From a candidate division KSB1 bacterium (GTDB lineage Bacteria > Zhuqueibacterota > Zhuqueibacteria > Zhuqueibacterales > Zhuqueibacteraceae): DNA of 64,000 nt. Below, piece by piece: positions 45,801 through 53,513 of the stretch. The notes under the pieces were generated by a model, which worked only from the letters and a program-made list of their open reading frames with translations, was not told the DNA's origin and did no database searches. Position 1 is the first letter of the stretch. The number at the start of each line of letters is the position of its first letter. A program made the translations under genes and the position numbers. The DNA lies in the NCBI GenBank assembly GCA_034506255.1, contig JAPDPX010000010.1, positions 62,001-126,000 of the forward strand, in the 5' to 3' direction.

Positions 45801-46545
45801 CCGCCTCGGTCTGCCGGCGCTCAGCATCAACTGGGGGCCGTGGTCGCAGGTTGGCCTGGCCGCGGCGCAAACGAATCGTGGCGAGCGCCTGGAGAGCCGT
45901 GGCCTTGGCAGCCTCACACCGGCGCAGGGACTGGCAGCCCTGGCGGCCCTGCTCAGCGCGAATCCGGCACAAGCAGCGGTGATGCCGTTCGATTTTACCC
46001 TGTGGCGGCAGTTTCATCCGGCTGCCGAGCATGCCTCTCTCCTGGCAGAGTTCGCGCCGGCGCCGTCCGCCGCGCCAGCCTCCACAAGCGCCAGCGTCAA
46101 GCCGGTGGCTCTCAAAGAACAATTGTGTGCGCTCGAATCCGGGCGCAAGCGCCGCACCCTGCTGGAAGCGCATCTGCAGGAGCAAATTGCGCAGGTACTC
46201 AAGCTCAAACCCGCGGTGGTGACCTTGAACAAACCGCTGCGCACGCTGGGCATGGATTCGCTGATGGCGCTCGAGCTGCGCAATCGCCTGGAGCGCAGCC
46301 TCGGCCTCACCCTGCCTGCCACCACGTTTTTCAATTATCCGACGCTGGCGGCCCTGACCAAACATCTTGCGGAGAAAATGGAAATTTCACTGGAGACCGA
46401 CCTGCTGTCGCAGGAAAACGGCAGCAAGCCTCCCACCCCCGACGCTGGCCGGCTTTCGTTTGAAGACACGCAGGACATCGGCAGAATTCTGGACGAGCTG
46501 GAACAGCTCTCGGAAGAAGAAGCCCGCAAAATCTTGACGAAGTGA
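39817..46545 (+). CDS. Type I polyketide synthase, KS-AT-DH-ER-KR-ACP
   Basis: A 2242-aa fully reducing PKS module. KS (about 29-455): Cys201 in DTACSSSLVA, EAHGTGT, NIGHTEGAAG. AT (about 575-870): FPGQGSQWPG, Ser667 in GHSMGEVAA, and VDVASHSPQM; the VASH-type signature is ambiguous between malonyl and methylmalonyl units. DH (about 940-1200): His972 in HRVHGTAVLP and Asp1141 in LLDACFQ. A pseudo-KR structural region follows, then ER (about 1490-1800) with HSAAGGVGLAAVQLA, KR (about 1833-2020) with TGGLGGLG and Tyr in QANYAAANA, and ACP with Ser2148 in LGMDSLMALEL. The KS is a normal extension KS, and no loading module precedes it. The C-terminal tail is a docking helix (ELEQLSEEEARKILTK). 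The ATG at 39823 is an alternative start. Confidence 0.93.
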   Translation: MIMTKTRIDMPSCATLVAEAASLSPAYADEAIALIGIGCRFPGGAHSPETFWQLIRDGKDAITEIPPDRFDIARFYDSRPATPGKVISKWGGFLPDLDKFDATFFGISPREAERLDPQQRLLLEVAWEALENAGQTPEHLAESASGVFIGMWINDFEDRLFADPDKIDFYMTTGSGRYTASGRLSYLLGLRGPSVTLDTACSSSLVAVHLACQSLRSGECQVALAGGANAILRPHISIAYSQSQMLAPDGRCKFGDARANGYVRSEGAGLVVLKRLSQALADHDPIIALIVGSVVNNDGRSSGSLGTPGVAGQEDMLRQAYRRAGIAPGRVHYLEAHGTGTRAGDPVELEAIGRVLGADRPAGHPVFVGSVKTNIGHTEGAAGVAGLIKVALSLKHRLIPPSLHFEKPNPNIPWDRLNVAIPTTVQDLSGVEGPLYGGVSAFGISGTNAHVVLQEWQGAVPGEQQKTVVFSSAGAGNGAAAAGSNYLLPLSAKTPEALADLVRACKRYLETTADALPEICSTACLRRAHLEQRLAVVADSKDAMSDKLQSFLQGEKRPGLVSGGKESEEQRRIVFVFPGQGSQWPGMARRLLEKEPAFRDSMQRCEAALRQYVEWSLLEQLQLAESDSGYRLNQIDVIQPVLFSIQVSLAALWRAWGITPAAVVGHSMGEVAATHVAGALTLEEASRIICRRSQLLRRTSGKGAMAVVELTIAEAEKAIAGYEDRLAIAVSNSSRSTVLSGDPAALDEVIAQLERREIFCRRIKVDVASHSPQMDPLREELLQAIHGLQPRPADLPICSTVTGDFIAGERLDRQYWVNNLRQPVLFSAAVRRLRASGHDTFIEISAHPLLLPAIQQELQSLDTSALTLPSMRRDEDEQLVMLESLGGLYVAGHPVAWRHLHPHGRRVVRFPNYPWQRERHWFDEQPAVNGHHTARPAGEHPLLGRRFESAQDGTSFWENEISTQHLPYLAEHRVHGTAVLPAAAFVEMALAAARAVFGDSPAVLEKITFHEALFVPEAPPLRVQTILSPLMPGLASVQVLSRAAHEKAAWKLHASATLSLHAEAWPAAPEPPATRRRRLAESLSAAAHFATQARRGLQYGVSFQGLGELWRTTGEALGRLQLPADLAAERAAYRIHPALLDACFQTLLAAAGDEAQTYLPVQLASLCWQRAPQSTQALWAHAFLTSEGTAGEISGDVLLLDEAGTVLLAARGLRLQALQRETQIVPRDWFHRLVWRELPPPVTPAGNGRPAGLHWLLFADQSGVAQGLAERLREHGAAVTLVTAGTAFRRRKTDHFEIDLQTQEDYRRLLGEAAEWHGIVHLWSLDAAAAPGPMAALNAAPEKGCLSVMYLVQALGEAGLKQPPRLWLVTAGAQAVAEADPPPALAQSPLWGMGAVIANEHPEFKCTRLDLEAAPAADSATALTPLLQELLAGAVEDQVAFRNGRRYAVRLVKWDLATGPDSASDPVSEIEKVPAQPNQGFRVEISRPGILDHLLLRAAPRRAPGPGEIEIQVRAAGLNFLDVMKALGVYPGLEANAPVALGGECAGIVCAVGEGVENFAIGDEVMAITPSFNHTSLLASFVTVPARLAVPKPRPLRFAEAAAVPAVFLTAYYALHHLGRMNAGERVLIHSAAGGVGLAAVQLAQAAGCEIFATAGTPEKRAFLKSRGVHHVFDSRTLDFAGEIKQITAAQEGGSGVDLVLNSLTGAAIPKSLELLRAYGRFLEIGKRDIYQNSRIGLEPFKKNLAYFAIDLAAVISDRPGLIATLLAELGRKFESGDLQPLPVQVFPISAVATAFRTLAQGRHIGKLVLSFEEQNVPVAPAAAPPRRFEEQATYLITGGLGGLGLTLAQWLVEQGARTLVLVGRSAPTAAAQTALAALQAAGARVQVAQADVSQAEEVERVLAQIRHSLPPLKGVFHAAGLLADSTLAQMTAERFVQALRPKVQGAWHLHLLTREDKLDHFVLFSSVAALLGTTGQANYAAANAFLDSLAHYRRRLGLPALSINWGPWSQVGLAAAQTNRGERLESRGLGSLTPAQGLAALAALLSANPAQAAVMPFDFTLWRQFHPAAEHASLLAEFAPAPSAAPASTSASVKPVALKEQLCALESGRKRRTLLEAHLQEQIAQVLKLKPAVVTLNKPLRTLGMDSLMALELRNRLERSLGLTLPATTFFNYPTLAALTKHLAEKMEISLETDLLSQENGSKPPTPDAGRLSFEDTQDIGRILDELEQLSEEEARKILTK

Positions 46546-46658
46546 CCGGGGCACCTCTTTGGAACTCTGAGGGATTCACCCTTGCCCGGCCGGGCGGCGG
46601 CCTCCCGGCACGCGGTCACCGCCCGACCCCCACATCACAACTGCAACGGGACGAGTTG

Positions 46659-49600
46659 ATGGAAGACCTCTCCACACGCATTGCCAACCTGACGCCCGAA
46701 AAACGCGCCCTGCTGGAAAAGCGCTTGAAGGAAAAGTCCGATAGGAAGGAACCGCCGGCGCCCGAGCCGCTGGCCGTGATCGGCATGAGCTGCCGTTTTC
46801 CCGGTGGCGCCAATGGCAGCGCGGCCTTCTGGCAGCTTCTGAAAAACGGTGTCGATGCCATTCGGGAGGTGCCGCAAGACCGCTGGCCGGTGTCGGCCTA
46901 CTACGATCCCACCCCCGCCACCCCCGGCAGGATGAACACCCGCTGGGGCGGCTTCATCGACGGGGTCGATCAATTCGACGCCGACTTCTTCGGCATCTCG
47001 CCGCGCGAAGCCGCGCAGATGGACCCGCAGCAACGCCTGCTGCTGGAAGTGGCCTGGGAGGCGCTGGAGCAAGCCGGCCAAACGCTGGCAGCCCTGCGCG
47101 GCAGCGCCACCGGTGTGTTCATCGGCATTCACAGCCACAGCAGTGAATATGCCATGATGCAGCTCGCCGACCCTGCGTCGGCCGGCACCTACACCAGCAC
47201 CGGCACGGCGCACAGCGTGATGGCGAACCGCATCTCCTACTGGTTCGATTTGCGCGGCCCCAGCCTGGCGCTGGACACCGCCTGCTCCTCCTCGCTGGTG
47301 GCCGCCCATCTCGCCTGCCAGAGTTTGCGCCAGCATGAGTGCCGCATGGCCCTGGCCGGCGGCGTGAATTTGATTCTCGCCCCCGAATTCACCATCGCGC
47401 TGTCGCAGATGAACATGATGGCGGCCGACGGCCGCTGCAAAACGTTCGATGCCAGCGCCGATGGTTTTGTGCGCGGCGAAGGCTGCGGCGTGGTGGTGCT
47501 CAAACGGCTTTCCGATGCCCTTGCCGACGGCGATCCGATTTTGGCGTTGATTCGCGGCAGTGCGGTCAACCAGGACGGCAGCACCAACGGCATCACCGCG
47601 CCCAATGCCCTGTCGCAACAGGAGGTGATTCGTGCCGCCTTGCAGAATGCCGGCGTGGCGCCGCAGGAAATCAGCTACGTGGAAACACACGGCACCGGCA
47701 CCATTCTCGGCGATCCCATCGAAGTGGAAGCGCTCACCGCGGTGCTCGGCCAGCCGCGGCCCGGGCAACTGCCGTGCGTGCTCGGCTCGGTGAAAGCCAA
47801 CCTCGGTCATCTCGAAGGCGCCGCCGGCATTGCGGGTCTCATCAAAACCGTGCTGTGTTTGCAGCACGGCGAAATCCCGCCCCAGCTTCATTTCAAGCAG
47901 CTCAACCCGCACATCACGCTGAGCGGCACGCCCTTCGAAATCCACCCCGCGGGCTGTGCCTGGCCCGCTGCGGAGAGAAGATTCGCAGGCGTCAGTTCCT
48001 TTGGCTTCGGCGGCACCAATGCCCATCTTGTGCTGGAAGCCTGGCGCGGCCAGCCGGAGGCGGAGAATGAAAAGGCCGCGGACGATGCCGCAGTGAGCCA
48101 GTTGCTGCCGCTGTCGGCGCGCAGCCCGGAGGCTTTGCGGCAGGTGGTGGAATCGTATTGCCGCTTTTTACCCGGGGCAAGCTGCACGCCCGCTGATTTG
48201 GCCTATACTGCCGGCGTGCGGCGCACGCATCATGAACACCGTTTGGCGATCGTCGGCCGTTCCCTGCCCGAAATGGCACAGAAGCTCGCAGCCTTTGCCG
48301 CCGGGGAGGAAGACACCGGCGTGCTGGCCGCGCGCCGCAAGCCCGGCGACCGGCAACCGCCGCTGGCCTTTGTGTTTTCCGGACAGGGGCCGAACTGGTT
48401 TGGCGTGGGCCGGCAATTGCTCGCGCACGAACCGGTCTTTCGCGCCAGTATGGAAGCTTGCGATGCCCTGTTGCGCCAGCTCGCCGGCTGGTCCCTGCTG
48501 GAGGAATTGCAGCGCGCGGAGGCGGATTCCCGGCTCGAGGAGGCGGAGATTGCCCAGCCCGCCTTTTGCGCGATGCAGATCAGTCTGGCGGCATTGTGGC
48601 AATCCTGGGGCATTGTTCCTGAAGCGGTGATCGGTCACAGCGTCGGCGAGATCGCTGCCGCGCACGTGGCCGGCGCCCTCACCCTCGCAGAAGCGATGAC
48701 GGTGGTGTATCATCGCGGCCGGCTGCTGCAGCGCGAAACCGGTCGCGGCAAAATGGCGGCGGTGGAGTTGTCGCCGGAGGAAATGCAGAAAATACTCGCC
48801 GGCTACGCCGACCGCCTGGCCCTTGCCTCGATCAACAGTCCCAACGCCGTGGTCATTTCCGGCGATGCCGGGGCACTGGAGGAGGTGGCGCACCTGCTGC
48901 AGCAGCGCGAAATCTCCTGCCGCCAGCTCACCGTCAAGTTCGCTTCCCACAGCCCGCAGATGGAGCCCTGCCGTTTCGAATTGACCAGGCTGCTGCAGGG
49001 CTTGCAACCGCGGCCGACAATGCTGCCGATGATTTCAACCGTGACCGGCGAAGCCATCGCGGGCGATCATCTTGATGCCGGCTATTGGGGCCGCAACGTG
49101 CGCGCCACGGTGCGTTTTGCGGAAGGCATTGCCCGTCTGCTGCAGGAGGATTTCCGCGCTTTCGTGGAAATCAGTCCGCATCCGGTCATTGCCGGCGCGA
49201 TCACCCAATGTGCCCAGCAGCAGCAAAAGGAAACCGTCGTGGTCAGCTCGCTGCGCCGCGGCCAGGATGATCGCGCCATGCTGCTGACCGCGCTCGGCAC
49301 GCTTTACGTACACGGTTACGAAGTGAAGTGGCCGGCGCTGCATCCTGCGGGCGGCAGGGTCGTGGCCCTGCCCGGCTATCCCTGGCAACACCGGCGTTAC
49401 TGGCTGGAAGCGCGCCGCTCATCCGGTCGTCGCCAGACCGTGCGGGGGAGCGACAGCCGGTTGCCGCTGGCGCAGCCCGGCCATCCGCTTCTGGCAGAGC
49501 GTGTATTCGCCGCGGTTCCCATTTTTGAAGTGCCGGTCGGTTTCACCACCCTGCCTTTTCTCGAAGACCACCGCGTGACAGACGCCGGTCTTGTGCCCGC

Positions 49601-52600
49601 CGCGGTTTATTTGGAAATGCTGCGGGCGGCGGCTGCGGAGATTTTCGGCAACCGCCCTCATGTGATAACCGACATGAACATTCACGCGGCGCTGGCAGTG
49701 CCGGCGTCCGGCGAGGTCACGCTGCAGCTCATTCTCACACCGCAATCGGCAGAGACGCATGCCTTTCAAATTTTCAGTCTTGCCGGGGAAGCGGAGCGGG
49801 TTGCATGGCAACTGCATGCGACGGGCAGTCTCGCGCCGGTGACGGAAGCGACCACTGCCGGCACCGCCCCGCTGGTCCCGGCCGATCTGCAAGCACGGCT
49901 GGCAGCGACCCTCAGTGGCGATGCCTTTTATGAAAGACTCGGGGCGCTGGGTTTTCAATTCGGCCCGCGTTTTCGCGGTGTGCGCCAGCTTTGGCTGGGA
50001 AAAGAGGAGGCGCTGGGCCGCATCGAGGTGCCGGAGGCGCTGTCATCGGAAACCGGAGACTATTTCATTCATCCGGCGTTGTTGGATGCCGGCTTGCAAA
50101 TGCTCGCGGCTTTGCTGCCCGACACCGGCCCGCACGCCGAACCGGTGTTGATGGTCAATCTCGGCCGCTTTCAGATGCACCGGCCTCCCGGCACTGTGCT
50201 GTGGAGCCATGCGCGGCTGCAGCCGGAGAGCGGGCACGCCGCCGCTGTTTTTCACGGCGACGTTCATCTCTACAACGAAACCGGTGAGCTGATCGCCAGC
50301 GCGGAAAACCTGCTGCTGAAGCGCCTGCCACGCGGTCTGCTACAGCGCGAAACACCGGCTGGCAAAACCGAATGGCTCTATGAGATGAGCTGGCAACCGG
50401 CGCCGCCACCCCCGCCGGTGCCCGCCGGGGAGACTCCGGCGCCGGTGATCGCGCCCGCGGAAATCCTGGCTTCGCTGCGGCCGGCGCTAAGGGAAACGGC
50501 GGCGCAACACGGCCTGGCGCAGTTCGCCGATCTCGCACCGCATCTCGAAAGCCTGAGCTTGATGTATGTGCTGCATGCCTTTCATCAGTTGGGCTGGGAT
50601 TGCAGGGCCGGCGAGGAATTCACGGCACCTGCCCTTTTCGAGAAACTGGGAATCGTGCCGGCGCAGCACCCTCTGGCGAAGCGCATGCTGGATATGCTGG
50701 TCGAAGACGGCCTGCTCACGCCGGCGGGCGGCGGCCGGTATCAGGCGGCCGCCACCATCACGGCCATCGATCCGCAGTGGCATCTGCAGGAATTGCTGAA
50801 GGAGAGCCCCGTCTGCGCCACGGAACTGAAGCTGCTGGGCCAGTGCGGCGACCGGCTCGCGGAAGTGCTGTGCGGCCGGTGTGATCCGTTGACGCTGTTG
50901 TTTCCCGCAGCCGGGGAAGTCTCCGCGGAAAAACTCTATCGTGATTCTGCTTTTGCCAGAACCGCCAATGTGCTGGCCTATCAGACGCTGGCAGCGGTGG
51001 TGGCGCAATGGCCAGCAGACCGCAAAATTCGCGTGCTGGAGATCGGCGCAGGCACCGGCGGCACCACCGCTTTTGTGCTGGAGGCGCTGCCGGCAGAGCG
51101 TCTGGAGTATGTGTTTACCGACGTCTCCCCACTCTTTCTCAGCACGGCCGCGGAAAAGTTCCGCAACCGCACCGGTCTGCACTACCGGTTGCTGGACATC
51201 GAAAAGGATCCCGTGGCGCAAGGGTTTGACGGACAGCAGTTCGACATCATCCTCGCGGCCAATGTGCTGCACGCCACGGCAGACCTGCGCCGGACTTTGC
51301 AACATGTCAAAACGCTGCTGGCGTCGCAGGGCCTCCTGCTCCTGCTCGAAGGCACGGTGCAGCAGCGCTGGATCGATCTCATTTTCGGGATGACCGAGGG
51401 CTGGTGGCGTTTCCGCGATCATGATCTGCGACCGGCGCATCCCCTGCTTTCAGAATTCCAGTGGCAGGAGGTGCTGGCGCAGGCCGGCTTCGAAGAGCCT
51501 GTTGCACTTGCAGAAGTCGATGGCTTGCACAAGCAGGCGCTGTTGCTGGCGCGTGGTCCGCGGGTTCAGGCGCAGACCAACTGGTTGATCTTCGCGGACA
51601 GCAGCGGCCTCGGCCGGCAGCTCGCTGAATATTGCGCCGCCCGCAATCAAGCCGCGCACCTGGTGACCGCCGGCGCGACCTTCGAAGCGCCGGGCGGAGC
51701 GGGCTTCCGCGTCAATCCCGCGAACCCTGCCGACTTTCAACAACTGCTGCGCGCTGCACCGGCAGCACAGCGGCGGCTGGTTTATCTCTGGGGGATGAAT
51801 ACCCCACCGCTCGTTGCGACCGCGCTCGAACAGGCGGAGGCCGGGCAAACCATGAGCACTGGCGGCCTGCTGCATCTCGTGCAGGCGCTGGCGGAGGAAC
51901 AACCGCCGGCCGCGGCGAAGCTCTGGGTGATCACCGCCGGCGCGCAGCCGGCGGGAGAGCGCAGCGCCGGCCTCGCTGTCCAGCAGGCGCCGTTGTGGGG
52001 AATGAGCCGGGTGATTGCGCTCGAACATCCCGAATTTTGGGGTGGCGTGATCGACGTGGACCCGCAGGCCGATCCCGCTGCGCTGGTGCCGAAGCTGTGG
52101 CAGGAGATGGCAGCGGCATCAGAGGAAGATCAGATTGCCTGGCGCGGCGAGCAGCGTTACGTGGCGCGTCTCACCCGCCGGCAGATCGCAGAGCCTTCCC
52201 GCGGCGCGGCCGGCAACGGCCGGGAGGGGCTGCCGATTCGCGGTGACGGCAGTTATCTCATCACCGGTGGTTTCGGCGGGCTCGGTCTGCTGCTGGCGAA
52301 ATGGCTGGTCGAGCAGGGCGGCCGGCAGGTGTTTCTGCTTGGCCGGCGCGGCCTGCCGCCGCGCGAGAGCTGGCCGGGTTTGAGCGAGGACAGCGAATTC
52401 TGGCAACCGGTGGCGGCAATTCGCGAGCTGGAGGCGCTGGGTGCGCAGATCACGCCGCTTGCTGCGGATGTCAGCGATCTGGCGCAAATGTCCGCCCTGT
52501 TTGCGCGCTTTGGCACGGCGGCGCCGCCGTTGCGCGGGATTCTGCACGCGGCTGCCGTGATTCATCGGCATCCGTTGCGCGAAACCAGTCTCGAAAATTT

Positions 52601-53489
52601 GCAGTCGGCGCTGCGGCCGAAACTATACGGCACCTGGGTGTTGCATCATCTCAGCCAGGCGCTGCCGCTGGATTTCTTCGTGCTGTTTTCCTCGACCACT
52701 GCGCTGCTGGGTGCGGGCGCCATGGCGGATTACGCCGCCGCCAACCAGTTCCTCGATGCCTTCGCACATTATCGCCGCAGTTTGGGCCTGCCCGCGCTCA
52801 GTGTGAATTGGGGCACCTGGGAGAAAATGCGCCTGTTCTCAACCGCCGAGCAGGAAAGGGTGGCGCGCTCCGGCCTGCGGCCCATGCCGGCCGGGCAGGC
52901 ACTGGCAACCCTCGAACACGTGCTGGCGCTCCCCCTGGCACAAATCGCGATTGCCGATGTCGACTGGAGCACACTCAAGTCGATTTATGAGGCCAGACGG
53001 CGCCGGCCCGTCCTCCAGGACGTGACGGACCCGGCACCAGCGCCGGAGAGCAAGCCGGCCAAAGGCAGGATCGATATTCGCACCCAACTGCAACAAACGC
53101 CGCCGCAAGATCGCCATGAGGTCCTGCTGCATTTCGTGCAAAGCCAGGCTGCCGCCGTGTTGGGAATTGCCGCCGCGCAAAATGTCGACCCGGCGCGCGG
53201 CTTTTTCGAAATGGGCATGGATTCGCTCACTTCGGTGGAATTGCGCCGCCGCCTGGAACGCAGCCTGGGCGAAACGCTGCCCAGCACGCTGACTTTCAAT
53301 TATCCCAATGTCGCCGCGCTCACGGCTTATCTCGCACAGCGGGTCTTGCGATTGGAGCAGGCCGGGCCACCCGCGCCCGCTGCCCCGGTGAATGGCGGCA
53401 CGGCGGCCGCGGCCAGCACGGCCAAACAGGAAGATTACTCCGAAGAGGAGCTGGTGGCGATGCTCGCCGCCAAGCTGCACAAGGCTTGA
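46659..53489 (+). CDS. Type I polyketide synthase, KS-AT-DH-cMT-KR-ACP
   Basis: A 2276-aa module with a C-methyltransferase and no ER, so it should install an alpha-methyl and leave a double bond if DH works. KS: Cys209 in DTACSSSLVA. AT: Ser661 in GHSVGEIAA with VKFASHSPQM. DH: His971 sits in HRVTDAGLVP, where Asp replaces the Gly of HxxxGxxxxP; Asp1143 in LLDAGLQ is kept. cMT (about 1330-1630): VLEIGAGTGGTTAF, FTDVSPLFL, DIILAANVLHAT. KR: TGGFGGLG and Tyr in MADYAAANQ, without an LDD motif. ACP: Ser2189 in MGMDSLTSVEL. The chosen ATG at 46659 gives the docking helix MEDLSTRIANLTPEKRALLE; a GTG at 46542 overlaps the upstream stop. Confidence 0.93.
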   Translation: MEDLSTRIANLTPEKRALLEKRLKEKSDRKEPPAPEPLAVIGMSCRFPGGANGSAAFWQLLKNGVDAIREVPQDRWPVSAYYDPTPATPGRMNTRWGGFIDGVDQFDADFFGISPREAAQMDPQQRLLLEVAWEALEQAGQTLAALRGSATGVFIGIHSHSSEYAMMQLADPASAGTYTSTGTAHSVMANRISYWFDLRGPSLALDTACSSSLVAAHLACQSLRQHECRMALAGGVNLILAPEFTIALSQMNMMAADGRCKTFDASADGFVRGEGCGVVVLKRLSDALADGDPILALIRGSAVNQDGSTNGITAPNALSQQEVIRAALQNAGVAPQEISYVETHGTGTILGDPIEVEALTAVLGQPRPGQLPCVLGSVKANLGHLEGAAGIAGLIKTVLCLQHGEIPPQLHFKQLNPHITLSGTPFEIHPAGCAWPAAERRFAGVSSFGFGGTNAHLVLEAWRGQPEAENEKAADDAAVSQLLPLSARSPEALRQVVESYCRFLPGASCTPADLAYTAGVRRTHHEHRLAIVGRSLPEMAQKLAAFAAGEEDTGVLAARRKPGDRQPPLAFVFSGQGPNWFGVGRQLLAHEPVFRASMEACDALLRQLAGWSLLEELQRAEADSRLEEAEIAQPAFCAMQISLAALWQSWGIVPEAVIGHSVGEIAAAHVAGALTLAEAMTVVYHRGRLLQRETGRGKMAAVELSPEEMQKILAGYADRLALASINSPNAVVISGDAGALEEVAHLLQQREISCRQLTVKFASHSPQMEPCRFELTRLLQGLQPRPTMLPMISTVTGEAIAGDHLDAGYWGRNVRATVRFAEGIARLLQEDFRAFVEISPHPVIAGAITQCAQQQQKETVVVSSLRRGQDDRAMLLTALGTLYVHGYEVKWPALHPAGGRVVALPGYPWQHRRYWLEARRSSGRRQTVRGSDSRLPLAQPGHPLLAERVFAAVPIFEVPVGFTTLPFLEDHRVTDAGLVPAAVYLEMLRAAAAEIFGNRPHVITDMNIHAALAVPASGEVTLQLILTPQSAETHAFQIFSLAGEAERVAWQLHATGSLAPVTEATTAGTAPLVPADLQARLAATLSGDAFYERLGALGFQFGPRFRGVRQLWLGKEEALGRIEVPEALSSETGDYFIHPALLDAGLQMLAALLPDTGPHAEPVLMVNLGRFQMHRPPGTVLWSHARLQPESGHAAAVFHGDVHLYNETGELIASAENLLLKRLPRGLLQRETPAGKTEWLYEMSWQPAPPPPPVPAGETPAPVIAPAEILASLRPALRETAAQHGLAQFADLAPHLESLSLMYVLHAFHQLGWDCRAGEEFTAPALFEKLGIVPAQHPLAKRMLDMLVEDGLLTPAGGGRYQAAATITAIDPQWHLQELLKESPVCATELKLLGQCGDRLAEVLCGRCDPLTLLFPAAGEVSAEKLYRDSAFARTANVLAYQTLAAVVAQWPADRKIRVLEIGAGTGGTTAFVLEALPAERLEYVFTDVSPLFLSTAAEKFRNRTGLHYRLLDIEKDPVAQGFDGQQFDIILAANVLHATADLRRTLQHVKTLLASQGLLLLLEGTVQQRWIDLIFGMTEGWWRFRDHDLRPAHPLLSEFQWQEVLAQAGFEEPVALAEVDGLHKQALLLARGPRVQAQTNWLIFADSSGLGRQLAEYCAARNQAAHLVTAGATFEAPGGAGFRVNPANPADFQQLLRAAPAAQRRLVYLWGMNTPPLVATALEQAEAGQTMSTGGLLHLVQALAEEQPPAAAKLWVITAGAQPAGERSAGLAVQQAPLWGMSRVIALEHPEFWGGVIDVDPQADPAALVPKLWQEMAAASEEDQIAWRGEQRYVARLTRRQIAEPSRGAAGNGREGLPIRGDGSYLITGGFGGLGLLLAKWLVEQGGRQVFLLGRRGLPPRESWPGLSEDSEFWQPVAAIRELEALGAQITPLAADVSDLAQMSALFARFGTAAPPLRGILHAAAVIHRHPLRETSLENLQSALRPKLYGTWVLHHLSQALPLDFFVLFSSTTALLGAGAMADYAAANQFLDAFAHYRRSLGLPALSVNWGTWEKMRLFSTAEQERVARSGLRPMPAGQALATLEHVLALPLAQIAIADVDWSTLKSIYEARRRRPVLQDVTDPAPAPESKPAKGRIDIRTQLQQTPPQDRHEVLLHFVQSQAAAVLGIAAAQNVDPARGFFEMGMDSLTSVELRRRLERSLGETLPSTLTFNYPNVAALTAYLAQRVLRLEQAGPPAPAAPVNGGTAAAASTAKQEDYSEEELVAMLAAKLHKA

Positions 53490-53513
53490 TGATCCAAAAA
53501 GGATGATGTCGAA

